This document shows, piece by piece, positions 44,043 through 53,147 of a stretch of DNA of 64,000 bases. Location: NCBI GenBank assembly GCA_023404345.1, contig JAEYCB010000061.1:1-64000 (forward strand). Reading direction: 5' to 3'. The notes beneath the pieces were generated by a model. It made no database searches. It was not told where the DNA came from and saw only the letters and a list, made by a program, of their open reading frames with translations. Source of the DNA: Bacillota bacterium (GTDB lineage Bacteria > Bacillota > Clostridia > Christensenellales > Aristaeellaceae). Both the position numbers and the translations under genes were made by a program. Position 1 is the first letter of the stretch; every line of letters begins with the position of its first letter.

Positions 44043-45071
44043 ATGGACGACCGCATCGTTTCCACGGGCTTCCGGCAGGGTGAGGATGAGCAGGAGCAGA
44101 GCCTGCGCCCCAAAACCCTTCGGGAATATATCGGTCAGGAGGCCGTGAAGCGGAATCTGCATATCTCCATTGAGGCGGCGCTCAAGCGGCATGAACCGCT
44201 GGACCATCTGCTGCTTTACGGCCCCCCTGGCCTTGGTAAAACCACGCTGGCAGGCATTATCGCCGCTGAAATGGGTCAGAACATCCGCATCACCAGCGGC
44301 CCCGCCATCGAAAAGGCGGGCGATTTGGCAAGTATCCTGACCAATTTAAGCAGCGGCGACGTGCTCTTCATTGATGAGATTCACCGCCTGAGCCGCTCCG
44401 TGGAGGAAGTGCTCTATCCCGCTATGGAGGACTACGCGCTGGATATCATGATCGGCAAGGGGCCTACGGCGCGAAGCATCCGCCTGGACCTTCCGCGCTT
44501 TACGCTGGTTGGAGCCACCACACGGGCAGGCCTTTTGAGCGCGCCCCTGCGCGATCGCTTCGGCATCCTGTTCCGGTTGGAGATGTATTCGCCTGAAGAG
44601 CTTGCGGCCATTGTGCGGCGCAGCGCGGGCATTCTGAACGTGCGCGCGGATGACGAGGGCATTCTGGAAATCGCCCGACGCAGCCGTGGCACGCCGCGTA
44701 TTGCCAACCGGATGCTTCGCCGCGTGCGCGACTTCGCCCAGATTCGGGCGGGCGGTGTGATTACGCTTGAGGTGGCCCGCCAGGGCATGGACCTTTTGGA
44801 TGTGGACGAGCTGGGGCTGGAAAAGCTGGACCGCGCCATGCTGGAAACCATGATCGACAAATTCGCGGGCGGGCCGGTGGGTTTGGAAACCCTGAGCGCC
44901 ATGACGGGCGAGGACGCCTCTACTATCGAAGATGTGTACGAGCCGTACCTGATGCAGCTGGGCTTTCTCACACGCACGCCCAGAGGCCGCGTGGTCATGC
45001 CCGCTGCTTATGAACATCTGGGCCGTAAGATACAGACGCCGCCTGATGAGGGGGAACAGCTGAAGATATGA
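44043..45071 (+). CDS. ruvB: Holliday junction helicase ATPase RuvB
   Basis: 342 residues. SLRPKTLREYIGQE at the N-terminus, Walker A GPPGLGKTTLAG, Walker B VLFIDEIHRLSR, sensor GATTRAGLLSAPLRDRF and a C-terminal winged helix (EPYLMQLGFLTRTPRGR). Hexameric motor for branch migration. Stop overlaps the queA start (ATGA). Confidence 0.98.
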   Translation: MDDRIVSTGFRQGEDEQEQSLRPKTLREYIGQEAVKRNLHISIEAALKRHEPLDHLLLYGPPGLGKTTLAGIIAAEMGQNIRITSGPAIEKAGDLASILTNLSSGDVLFIDEIHRLSRSVEEVLYPAMEDYALDIMIGKGPTARSIRLDLPRFTLVGATTRAGLLSAPLRDRFGILFRLEMYSPEELAAIVRRSAGILNVRADDEGILEIARRSRGTPRIANRMLRRVRDFAQIRAGGVITLEVARQGMDLLDVDELGLEKLDRAMLETMIDKFAGGPVGLETLSAMTGEDASTIEDVYEPYLMQLGFLTRTPRGRVVMPAAYEHLGRKIQTPPDEGEQLKI

Positions 45072-46093
45072 AAACCAGCGATTTTGATTATGAACTGCCG
45101 CAGGAGCTGATCGCACAGACGCCCATCGAGCCGCGCGACCATAGCCGCCTGCTGGTGTATGACCGTGCGGACCGCAGCGTAAAGCACCTGCATTTTTACG
45201 ATCTGCCGCAGTTTCTGCGTGCGGGCGATGCGCTGGTCATCAACGAAACGAAGGTGATTCCGGCGCGCCTGCTGGGCCAGAAGGAGGACACCGGCGTGCC
45301 GGTGGAGCTGCTGCTTCTCAAGCGTCTGGAGCGCGACGTGTGGGAGGCGCTGGTGCGGCCGGGCCGCAGGCTTCGCCCCGGCACAATGTGCACGTTTGGC
45401 GATGGGCTGCTCCGCGCGGAGATCATCGACAACGCCGAGGACGGCGGGCGAAAGGTGCGTTTCCACTATCAGGGCGTGTTTGAGGAGATTCTGGACCAGC
45501 TGGGCCAGATGCCGCTTCCGCCCTACATCCATGAAAAGCTGATGGACAAGACTCGATATCAGACCGTGTACGCCCGCGAGGAAGGCAGCGCCGCCGCGCC
45601 TACGGCTGGCCTGCACTTTACGCCGGAGCTTTTGGAACGTGTACGCGGGATGGGCGTGGATGTGGTGCCGGTGGTGCTGCATGTGGGACTTGGCACCTTC
45701 CGTCCCGTGAAAACGGAGGACCTGAGCCAGCATCATATGCACGTGGAGCATTATGAGGTGCCGACCGAAGCAGCGGAGCGCATCAACGCCGCCCGCGCGG
45801 CCGGAGGCCGCTGCATATGTGTGGGCACCACCAGCGTGCGCACGCTGGAAACCGTTACAGGCGAGGATGGAATTGTGCGTGCGCAGAGTGGGGATACGGG
45901 CATCTTCATCATGCCTGGCTATACCTTCCACGCTACCGATGCGCTGATTACCAACTTCCACCTGCCGCAGAGCACGCTTTTGATGCTCATTTCCGCCCTG
46001 ATGGGGCGTGAGGAGGCGCTGCACGTGTACCGTGAAGCTGTGGAAGAACGATATCGTTTCTTTTCCTTTGGAGACGCCATGCTGATTCTTTAA
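45068..46093 (+). CDS. queA: S-adenosylmethionine:tRNA ribosyltransferase-isomerase
   Basis: 341 residues. FDYELPQELIAQTPIEPRDHSRL-type start, INETKVIPARLLG, MPLPPYIHEKL and AAPTAGLHFTPELLE are diagnostic. It transfers the ribosyl part of SAM onto preQ1 in tRNA to make epoxyqueuosine. tgt, commonly next to it, is not found in this window; instead an MFS gene follows. Confidence 0.97.
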   Translation: MKTSDFDYELPQELIAQTPIEPRDHSRLLVYDRADRSVKHLHFYDLPQFLRAGDALVINETKVIPARLLGQKEDTGVPVELLLLKRLERDVWEALVRPGRRLRPGTMCTFGDGLLRAEIIDNAEDGGRKVRFHYQGVFEEILDQLGQMPLPPYIHEKLMDKTRYQTVYAREEGSAAAPTAGLHFTPELLERVRGMGVDVVPVVLHVGLGTFRPVKTEDLSQHHMHVEHYEVPTEAAERINAARAAGGRCICVGTTSVRTLETVTGEDGIVRAQSGDTGIFIMPGYTFHATDALITNFHLPQSTLLMLISALMGREEALHVYREAVEERYRFFSFGDAMLIL

Positions 46094-46258
46094 GATGCAC
46101 GGCCATGAAAGGGGGAGGGGCCGGATGAGGCTGCCTCTTTGCATTGATGCCGCTTCACGCAGGGCAGGGGACGCGCGCGCGAAGCTTTTGGACTGACCCG
46201 GCCTGTCCCCGTGGAGCCCTGCGCCTTTTGACACACTTAAAAAAAGGAGCGGGTTCCC

Positions 46259-47548
46259 ATGAAACATTGGTATTCGGAGTGGAAGGATTTCTTCTTCCTG
46301 TGGTTTGGACAATCGATATCCCAGCTGGGCAGCCGCATGACGGCGTTTGCGCTGGTGCTGTGGTCGTATGAAAGGGCGCAGACGGTCACGAGTGTGGCGG
46401 TGTTGGCGCTATGCAGCTATTTGCCGGAAATGCTCTTTATCTTTCTGGGCGGCTCTGTGGCAGACCGCGTCAGCCGGAAGGCGGTTATGTTTTTGAGCGA
46501 CCTCACGGCCGCGTTGGGTACGCTCACACTGCTTCTGGTGATGCGGGCGGACGCGTTGGAAGTGTGGCATCTGTATGCCACCAACCTGCTGGTGGGCATG
46601 ACCAACGCTTTCCAGTCGCCTGCGTCCAACGCAGCTCTGTCGCAGATCGTGCCGCCCAGGCACTACTCCCGGGCATCGGGCATGCAGTCGTTTTCCACGG
46701 CGGCCAATACGCTGGTCTGCCCAGCGCTGGCCTCGGCAGTCATGGCCTTCGGCGGGCTGGAATGGGTGCTGCTGATCGACCTTACGAGCTTTCTTGTGGG
46801 CGCGGGCATGCTGCTGGCGCTGGTGCACATCCCCCGGACCGCACAGGCGGAGAAGGTAGCCCGCGGCGGCACGATGGACGGCTTTCGCTTTCTCAGGCTG
46901 GAACGCCCGGCGCTGCTCAGGCTGATTCTATTCTTTACTTTTGTGAATCTGTTGGCCTCCATGAGCGGAAATGGTCTCATGCCTGCCATGATTCTGGCGC
47001 GCACCGGCGGAGACGAGCTGGCGGTAGGCACAGTGTCCTCTTTTATTGGGCTGGGAACGCTGATGGGCAGCGTACTGACTACGGTGCTGCCCCGGCCGCG
47101 AAGGCCGCTTCGCCTGGTGTTCTTTAGTTGCGCAGTTTCCTTTCTTTTGTGCGACTGCCTGTGGGCGCTGGGGCGCGGGGTGGAAATCTGGGCCTTTGCG
47201 GCACTTGCGGGCAATTTACCCCTTCCGCTGCTTAATGCCAACCTCACCACGCTGCTGCGTACCAGCGTGCCCATGGACCGGCAGGGGCGCGTGTTTGCGG
47301 CGCAGGGAGCGCTGCAGTTCTGCTCCATCCCGCTGGGATACCTGATGGGCGGCCTGCTTAGCGACTACCTGGCCGAGCCGTTCATGCGCGCGGGCGGACC
47401 CGTGGCGGAGAGGCTCGTGCCGCTGGTAGGATCGGGCGCGGGCAGCGGCATGGCTCTGCTGTTTTTGCTGGTGGGCCTGCTGGGTGCGGTTTCCAGTTTT
47501 GCCCAGATCAAAAATCGCGCCTATATACCGCTGGAAAAGGAATTCTAA
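46259..47548 (+). CDS. MFS transporter (EntS/MFS_3-like efflux)
   Basis: 429 residues with about 12 membrane helices. WFGQSISQLGSRMTAFAL at helix 1 and GGSVADRVSRKAVMFLSD between helices 2 and 3 are typical of the EntS/MFS_3 type exporters of macrolides or siderophores. ATG 46259 follows AAAAAGGAGCGGG. A 165-base gap from queA with no clear promoter. The substrate is unknown. Confidence 0.88.
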   Translation: MKHWYSEWKDFFFLWFGQSISQLGSRMTAFALVLWSYERAQTVTSVAVLALCSYLPEMLFIFLGGSVADRVSRKAVMFLSDLTAALGTLTLLLVMRADALEVWHLYATNLLVGMTNAFQSPASNAALSQIVPPRHYSRASGMQSFSTAANTLVCPALASAVMAFGGLEWVLLIDLTSFLVGAGMLLALVHIPRTAQAEKVARGGTMDGFRFLRLERPALLRLILFFTFVNLLASMSGNGLMPAMILARTGGDELAVGTVSSFIGLGTLMGSVLTTVLPRPRRPLRLVFFSCAVSFLLCDCLWALGRGVEIWAFAALAGNLPLPLLNANLTTLLRTSVPMDRQGRVFAAQGALQFCSIPLGYLMGGLLSDYLAEPFMRAGGPVAERLVPLVGSGAGSGMALLFLLVGLLGAVSSFAQIKNRAYIPLEKEF

Positions 47549-47562
47549 AATGCCCAAAGAGG

Positions 47563-47596
47563 CGCCGCAGCCGTTTTTCCGCTGCGGCGTTTTTTA
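47563..47596 (+). terminator. Rho-independent terminator after the MFS gene
   Basis: CGCCGCAGC (47563-47571) pairs with GCTGCGGCG (47581-47589), followed by six T. Confidence 0.93.
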
Positions 47597-47639
47597 TTTG
47601 CAGCACTGCAAAAAAGAAGATTTTCTTTTGTTTTTACCC

Positions 47640-47668
47640 TTGTTTCGCCAAAAGGGAAATGGTATGAT
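47640..47668 (+). promoter_or_regulatory. Promoter of the DUF1846 gene
   Basis: TTGTTT at 47640-47645 and TATGAT at 47663-47668, spacing 17. Confidence 0.7.
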
Positions 47669-47700
47669 AATTCGGTTGATGTTCTAAGGAGGGGGCTGCC

Positions 47701-49182
47701 ATGCGCACGGGGTTCGATCATGATCTTTACACGCGAATGCAATCAGAACATATCCGCAGCCGTATCGCCACTTTTGGAGGTAAGCTGTATCTGGAGCTGG
47801 GCGGAAAACTGTTTGATGATTTTCACGCATCGCGTGTTCTGCCGGGATTCAAGCCGGACAGCAAGGTATCTATGCTGCTCAACCTGAAGGATCAGGCTGA
47901 ACTGGTGGTAGCCATCAATGCCGACGACATTGAAAAAAGCAAGGTACGCGGCGATCTGGGCATTTCCTATGATGCCGATGTGCTGCGGCTGATCGACGCA
48001 TTTCGCGGCATTGGCATGTATGTGGGCAGTGTGGTTTTGACCCGCTGGCGTGACCAGCATTCCGCCGTGATGTTCAAAAACCGGTTGGAAAACCTTGGCG
48101 TGCGGGTATTTCGGCATTTTCCCATCGAGGGATATCCCTACGATGTGGAGCAGATCATCAGCGATCGTGGGTTTGGGCGTAACGAATATGTCGAAACCAC
48201 CCGCCCGCTGGTGCTGGTGACTGCGCCGGGCCCCGGAAGCGGCAAAATGGCCGTATGCCTGAGCCAGCTGTATCAGGAGCACCAGCGCGGGGTGAAGGCG
48301 GGCTATGCCAAGTTTGAAACGTTCCCCATCTGGAACCTGCCGCTCAATCACCCGGTCAATATCGCTTATGAGGCGGCAACTGCGGATCTGGATGACGTAA
48401 ACATGATCGATCCCTTCCACCTGGAAGCCTATGGGGAAACCACCGTCAACTATAACCGCGATATCGAAATCTTTCCTGTGCTCCGGGCCATGTTTGAGCG
48501 GATCTATGGCGAATCTCCCTATAAATCGCCCACGGATATGGGTGTGAATATGATCAAAAACTGCATCACCGATGACGAGGCTTGTCGTGAGGCTGCGCGC
48601 CAGGAGATCATCCGCCGGTATTATGCCGCGCGATGCGGACAGGTACAGGGCCGAACCGAGCAGGCAGAGGTGGACCGGCTGAAAATGATCGTGCAAAAAA
48701 CGGGCCTGGGGCCGGAGCAGCGCCCCGTGATTGCCGCGGCACGCAAGCGCGAAGAAGAAACCGAAGCGCCCGCTTTGGCCATTCAGCTTGCAGACGGGCG
48801 CATCGTAACGGGAAAGACTACCAACCTGCTTGGCCCTTCCGCGGCGCTGATCCTGAACGCGCTTAAGGTGCTGGGCGGCATCGAAAAGAAAGACCAGCTG
48901 ATTTCGCCTACCGTAATTGAGCCCATTCAAACCCTCAAATGCGATTATCTGGGCAATCGAAATCCACGCCTGCACAGCGACGAGGTACTGGTCGCGCTGT
49001 CCATCTGCGCGGCTACGGACCCCAAGGCTGCGCTGGCTATGCGCCAGCTGCCGCTGCTGGATGGGCTGGAGGCGCATTCCACGGTGATTCTGCCGCAGGT
49101 GGATGATGGAATCTTCCGGCGGCTGAAAGTCAATCTGACCTGCGATCCCAAGTATCAGAGCCATAATCTCTATCACAAGTGA
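47701..49182 (+). CDS. DUF1846 domain-containing protein
   Basis: 493 residues, the normal length of the DUF1846 family. GGKLYLELGGKLFDDFHASRVLPGF at the N-terminus is split into recognisable blocks GKLYLELGGKLFDD and HASRVLPGF; APGPGSGKMAVCLSQLY carries a P-loop-like GPGSGK and GTTNLLGP-like KTTNLLGP follows. The family is common in Clostridia and Lactobacillales; its biochemical role is unsettled. ATG 47701 follows AGGAGGGGG. Own promoter; 36 bases before pyrG. Confidence 0.93.
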   Translation: MRTGFDHDLYTRMQSEHIRSRIATFGGKLYLELGGKLFDDFHASRVLPGFKPDSKVSMLLNLKDQAELVVAINADDIEKSKVRGDLGISYDADVLRLIDAFRGIGMYVGSVVLTRWRDQHSAVMFKNRLENLGVRVFRHFPIEGYPYDVEQIISDRGFGRNEYVETTRPLVLVTAPGPGSGKMAVCLSQLYQEHQRGVKAGYAKFETFPIWNLPLNHPVNIAYEAATADLDDVNMIDPFHLEAYGETTVNYNRDIEIFPVLRAMFERIYGESPYKSPTDMGVNMIKNCITDDEACREAARQEIIRRYYAARCGQVQGRTEQAEVDRLKMIVQKTGLGPEQRPVIAAARKREEETEAPALAIQLADGRIVTGKTTNLLGPSAALILNALKVLGGIEKKDQLISPTVIEPIQTLKCDYLGNRNPRLHSDEVLVALSICAATDPKAALAMRQLPLLDGLEAHSTVILPQVDDGIFRRLKVNLTCDPKYQSHNLYHK

Positions 49183-49218
49183 TCCATCCGGGATATAGAA
49201 GCGGAAAGGTGGGGTATC

Positions 49219-50835
49219 ATGGATCCCAAGTTCATCTTTGTGACCGGCGGCGTTGTCTCCTCTCTGGGCAAGGGCATTACGGCAGCATCATTGGGACGCC
49301 TGCTGAAATGCCGGGGCCTGCGGGTGTGCATTCAGAAGTTTGATCCCTACATCAACGTTGATCCCGGAACCATGAATCCCTATCAGCACGGCGAGGTGTT
49401 TGTGACCGACGATGGCGCGGAAACGGACCTGGATCTGGGTCATTACGAGCGCTTCATCGATGAAAATCTTACTCAGGCCAGCAATGTGACCAGTGGCCGC
49501 GTGTTCAAGACGGTCATCGACCGTGAACGCAGGGGCGAATACCTGGGCGCTACGATTCAGGTTATCCCGCATATTACCAACGAAATCAAGCGTAACATTC
49601 TGGCCGTGGCCCGTGGCGACAACCCACCGGATGTAATTATTACCGAGATCGGCGGAACGGTGGGCGACATCGAAAGCCTGCCCTTTTTGGAAGCCGTGCG
49701 CCAGATGCGCGCCGAGGCAGGCAGGGAAAACTGCCTTTATCTGCATGTAACGCTGGTGCCGTATCTCAATGCTGCCGGGGAGCTGAAAACCAAGCCTTCC
49801 CAGCACAGCGTGCGGGAACTGTGCTCTATCGGCATTTCTCCGGACATTCTGGTGTGCCGTGCCGATCACGAACTTCCCTACGACGTGCGCGCCAAAATTG
49901 CTATGTTCTGCAACCTGCCGGTGAACTGCGTGTTCCAGAACCTCAACGCCCGAAGCCTTTATGAGGTTCCGCTGCTGTTGCACCGCGAGGGGCTGGACGA
50001 ACAGGTGGTCAAGATGCTGGGGCTGCCCCAGGTCCCCTGTGATCTGGGAGAATGGACTGATATGGTCGAGCGTCAGCTCGCCAGCACCGACAGCGTGACC
50101 GTGGCCCTGGTGGGCAAATACGTTGAATTGCCTGACGCTTATCTCAGCGTGGTCGAGGCGCTTACGCACGGCGGCATTTTCCATGGGGTAAAGGTAAAAA
50201 TCAAATGGGTGCCTGCCCAGGACGTTACTCCTGAAAACGCGGGGGAGATGCTGGCCGGCACGGATGGCGTGCTGGTGCCCGGCGGATTTGGTTCGCGCGG
50301 ATTGGAAGGCAAAATTGCTGCGATCCAGTACGCGAGGGAAAACGGTCTGCCTTTTTTGGGTCTGTGCCTGGGAATGCAGATGGCTGTGGTGGAGTTTGCC
50401 CGTCATGTGCTGGACCTGCGCGATGCGCATACCAGCGAGGTAGACCCGCATACCACCTATCCCGTTATCGACCTGATGGAGGACCAGGACCTGGCAAACC
50501 TGGGCGGCACCATGCGCCTGGGCAAGTATCGCTGCCTGCTTACTCCCGGCACCATCAGCGAAAAGGCCTATGGGACTGATGAAATCTGGGAACGGCACCG
50601 CCACCGCTATGAGTTCAACAACGCTTTTCTGGACCGCTTTACAGCGGGCGGAATGATTGTCGCGGGACGCAATCCGGACCGAAACCTGGTGGAGATCGTG
50701 GAGATTCCTGCCCATCCCTTCTTCGTAGCGGTTCAGTTCCATCCAGAACTCAAGAGCCGTCCCAATCGTCCCCATCCGCTGTTCCGTGAATTTGTAGGCG
50801 CTGCCCTGCGCCACCGGGACACGCGCAAAGAATAA
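49219..50835 (+). CDS. pyrG: CTP synthase
   Basis: 538 residues. The synthetase domain (1-270) has VTGGVVSSLGKGITAASLG and QKFDPYINVDPGTMNP; the glutaminase domain (about 290-530) has GLCLGMQ with the nucleophile Cys and AVQFHPELKSRP with the His-Glu pair. It aminates UTP to CTP. ATG 49219 follows GAAAGGTGG. No pyrimidine attenuator is evident in the 36-base gap from the DUF1846 gene, so a shared transcript is likely. Confidence 0.98.
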   Translation: MDPKFIFVTGGVVSSLGKGITAASLGRLLKCRGLRVCIQKFDPYINVDPGTMNPYQHGEVFVTDDGAETDLDLGHYERFIDENLTQASNVTSGRVFKTVIDRERRGEYLGATIQVIPHITNEIKRNILAVARGDNPPDVIITEIGGTVGDIESLPFLEAVRQMRAEAGRENCLYLHVTLVPYLNAAGELKTKPSQHSVRELCSIGISPDILVCRADHELPYDVRAKIAMFCNLPVNCVFQNLNARSLYEVPLLLHREGLDEQVVKMLGLPQVPCDLGEWTDMVERQLASTDSVTVALVGKYVELPDAYLSVVEALTHGGIFHGVKVKIKWVPAQDVTPENAGEMLAGTDGVLVPGGFGSRGLEGKIAAIQYARENGLPFLGLCLGMQMAVVEFARHVLDLRDAHTSEVDPHTTYPVIDLMEDQDLANLGGTMRLGKYRCLLTPGTISEKAYGTDEIWERHRHRYEFNNAFLDRFTAGGMIVAGRNPDRNLVEIVEIPAHPFFVAVQFHPELKSRPNRPHPLFREFVGAALRHRDTRKE

Positions 50836-50854
50836 CACGAAGAGGGATGTTCCC

Positions 50855-52045
50855 ATGCCGCATTCTATCCGCACCAGCTATACCCACACGATTTTTGCCA
50901 GCTACCTGGGCTGCGCAACACAGGCTGTGGTTAATAACTTCGCCCCGCTTCTGTTCCTTACCTTTCAGACCCAGATGGGACTGACGCTGGAACAGATCAC
51001 GCTGCTGACTACGCTGAATTTTTCGGTGCAGCTGCTGGTGGACTTTCTTTCCGTTAAAGCGGCGGATAAAATCGGATATCGTCCGTGTGTGGTTGCGGCG
51101 CATGTCTTTTCGGCAGCGGGACTGGCGGCGCTTGCCGTGCTGCCCCAGCTGCTGGGAAACGCCTATCTTGGGCTGATGCTGGCCGTGGTGCTTTATGCCG
51201 TGGGCGGCGGGCTGATTGAGGTGCTTGTCAGTCCGATTGTGGAGGCGTGCCCAACGGATAAGAAAGAAGCGGCCATGAGTATGCTCCATTCCTTCTATTG
51301 CTGGGGGCATGTGGCAGTCGTGCTGTTATCCACCGCGTTTTTTCAGTTGGCCGGCATTGCAAACTGGCGGATCATGGCCTGCCTGTGGGCTGTTTTGCCG
51401 CTGATCAATGCATTCTATTTTTCATTGGTTCCAATTCGCTGCGTGGTGGAACCCCGGCGGCAGCTTTCCGTTCGCAGCCTGTTTGGACAAAAGCTGTTCT
51501 GGCTGCTGCTGATGATGATGGTCTGTGCCGGAGCGGCCGAGCAGGGGATGAGTCAGTGGGCGTCCGTCTTTGCCGAATCAGGTCTTAACGTGAGCAAAAC
51601 GATGGGCGACCTGGCCGGTCCTTGCGCCTTTGCGCTTTTGATGGGTGCCTCACGTGCCTTGTATGGGAAATACAGCGAACGCCTGCCGCTGCGTGCGGCG
51701 ATGACGGCCAGCGCCATCCTGTGCATCGCTTGCTACGCGGTGGCGGCATGGAGCAAAAATTCCATGCTTGCGCTGGCGGGATGTGCGCTGTGCGGGTTTT
51801 CTGTGGGCATCTTTTGGCCAGGCACATTCAGCACGGCAGTGCCCGCCATTCCGGGAGGCGGAACGGCCATGTTTGCGTTGATGGCCTTGGCGGGCGATCT
51901 GGGCTGTGCAGGCGGCCCGACCGTGGTCGGCCTTGTGGCAGATGCGGCAGGCGGCAGGCTCACAGCCGGGCTGGCTGTAGGAATGATTTTTCCCGCACTG
52001 ATGCTGTTCGGAGTGCTGCTGCTGTCAAGGACGGCGAAAAACTGA
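50855..52045 (+). CDS. MFS transporter
   Basis: 396 residues with about 12 membrane helices. TQMGLTLEQITLLTTLNFSVQLLVD and LSVKAADKIGYR, then CPTDKKEAAMSMLHSFYCWG, resemble the sugar-transporter-like FucP/YfkF branch of MFS proteins found in Clostridia. ATG 50855 follows AAGAGGG, 20 bases after pyrG. Substrate unknown. Confidence 0.87.
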   Translation: MPHSIRTSYTHTIFASYLGCATQAVVNNFAPLLFLTFQTQMGLTLEQITLLTTLNFSVQLLVDFLSVKAADKIGYRPCVVAAHVFSAAGLAALAVLPQLLGNAYLGLMLAVVLYAVGGGLIEVLVSPIVEACPTDKKEAAMSMLHSFYCWGHVAVVLLSTAFFQLAGIANWRIMACLWAVLPLINAFYFSLVPIRCVVEPRRQLSVRSLFGQKLFWLLLMMMVCAGAAEQGMSQWASVFAESGLNVSKTMGDLAGPCAFALLMGASRALYGKYSERLPLRAAMTASAILCIACYAVAAWSKNSMLALAGCALCGFSVGIFWPGTFSTAVPAIPGGGTAMFALMALAGDLGCAGGPTVVGLVADAAGGRLTAGLAVGMIFPALMLFGVLLLSRTAKN

Positions 52046-52352
52046 ATCCTAAAAGTCGCCCCTTCCCGATATACAGAAAGGGGCGAATCAGTGTGTCGAA
52101 AAAGCTCGCCTGCGGCGATCTTTTCCGCCAGGCTTGCCCCGTCCGCCTACTCCGCCTTCGGCTGCGCCGGGCGGCGGACGGCGTAAAGAAACCTTGCTAC
52201 GCAAGGCATCCGAATCCACCGCACATGTCGCTGGATTCGGAATGCAGCTCGGAGGGCTGCGGCCCTCCGAACCTCCCAAAAGGGTTTTTTGCCAGTCTGA
52301 AGCGCCCCTTCCTGATATTACAGAAAGGGGCGACTTTTCTTTTGTTGGCCTG
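52046..52352. repeat. Hairpin-rich intergenic element flanked by 30-base direct repeats
   Basis: Two near-identical units, 52056-52086 and 52303-52334, each read CGCCCCTTyC-(n)-ACAGAAAGGGGCGA; they differ by one substitution and one inserted T. Each is also a terminator-like hairpin. The 216 bases between hold at least four more palindromes: GTCCGCC/GGCGGAC around 52141-52180, CCTTGC/GCAAGG, CGAATCCA/TGGATTCG, and GGAGGGCTGCGGCCCTCC (52253-52270). No gene is visible. A GCGGCCCTCC...AAAGGGTT stretch recurs near 55733. Confidence 0.7.
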
Positions 52353-53147
52353 TCAGCCCAACAGCATCCGGTCGCTGGCAAGTGCCTGTCCACTGGCCTT
52401 TTCAAACAGGGCCAACAGGTCCTCAACCGTCAGGCGGCGTTTTTCCTCGCCGCTTACGTCCACTACGATGTGCCCATCGTACATCATGATCAGGCGGTTG
52501 CCATGCGCGATGGCGTCGCGCATGTTGTGCGTGATCATCAGCGTGGTCAGGTGGTCGCGCTGGATGATGCGCTCCGTGGTTTCCAGCACCTTGGCGGCGG
52601 TTTTGGGATCGAGGGCGGCGGTGTGCTCGTCCAGAAGCAGAAGCTTTGGCTTTTGCAGCGTGGCCATGAGCAGTGTCAGTGCCTGGCGCTGCCCGCCGGA
52701 GAGCAGGCCCACCTTAGTAGTCAGCCGGTTTTCCAGCCCAAGATCCAGAATTTTCAGCAGCTCCCGGTACTGCTCCCGTTCAGCGGCTGTGATGCCCACA
52801 CGCAGCGTGCGGCGTTTACCGCGGCGCAGGGCAAGGGCGAGATTCTCCTCAATCTGCATGGTGGCGGCAGTGCCCATCATGGGGTCCTGAAACACGCGCC
52901 CAATGAAACGGGCGCGCTTGTGCTCCGGCAGACGGGTCACGTTGACGCCGTCGATGGCAATGGTGCCCGAATCCACCAGCCAGGTGCCCGCCACGGCGTT
53001 GAGCAGCGTGGATTTGCCCGCGCCGTTTCCGCCAATGACGCTGACGAAGTCGCCATCTTTGAGGGTAAGGGAAACGCCATCCAGCGCAGTCTTTTCATTG
53101 ACGGTGCCCGGATTGAAAGTCTTGTGCAGGTTGATGATCTCAAGCAT
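52353..53147 (-). CDS. ABC transporter ATPase (TrpZ-like, aromatic amino acid import)
   Basis: 264 residues. Walker A GGNGAGKSTLLN, signature LSGGQRQALTLLMA and Walker B LLLLDEHTAALDP. The DEHTAAL form after Walker B and the order binding protein, permease, ATPase match the TrpXYZ-type importer group in Firmicutes. The ATG at 53147 gives the usual start MLEIINLHKTFN and overlaps the permease end by eight bases; upstream extension would lie inside the permease gene. Confidence 0.9.
   Translation of the reverse strand: MLEIINLHKTFNPGTVNEKTALDGVSLTLKDGDFVSVIGGNGAGKSTLLNAVAGTWLVDSGTIAIDGVNVTRLPEHKRARFIGRVFQDPMMGTAATMQIEENLALALRRGKRRTLRVGITAAEREQYRELLKILDLGLENRLTTKVGLLSGGQRQALTLLMATLQKPKLLLLDEHTAALDPKTAAKVLETTERIIQRDHLTTLMITHNMRDAIAHGNRLIMMYDGHIVVDVSGEEKRRLTVEDLLALFEKASGQALASDRMLLG

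Noticed and set aside
46094..46258. preQ1 riboswitch near queA
   Set aside because: The gap after queA shows no short pseudoknot or A-rich tail of that class.
52046..52352. CRISPR array
   Set aside because: Only two direct repeats with one spacer-sized gap that is itself palindromic; no cas genes anywhere in the window.
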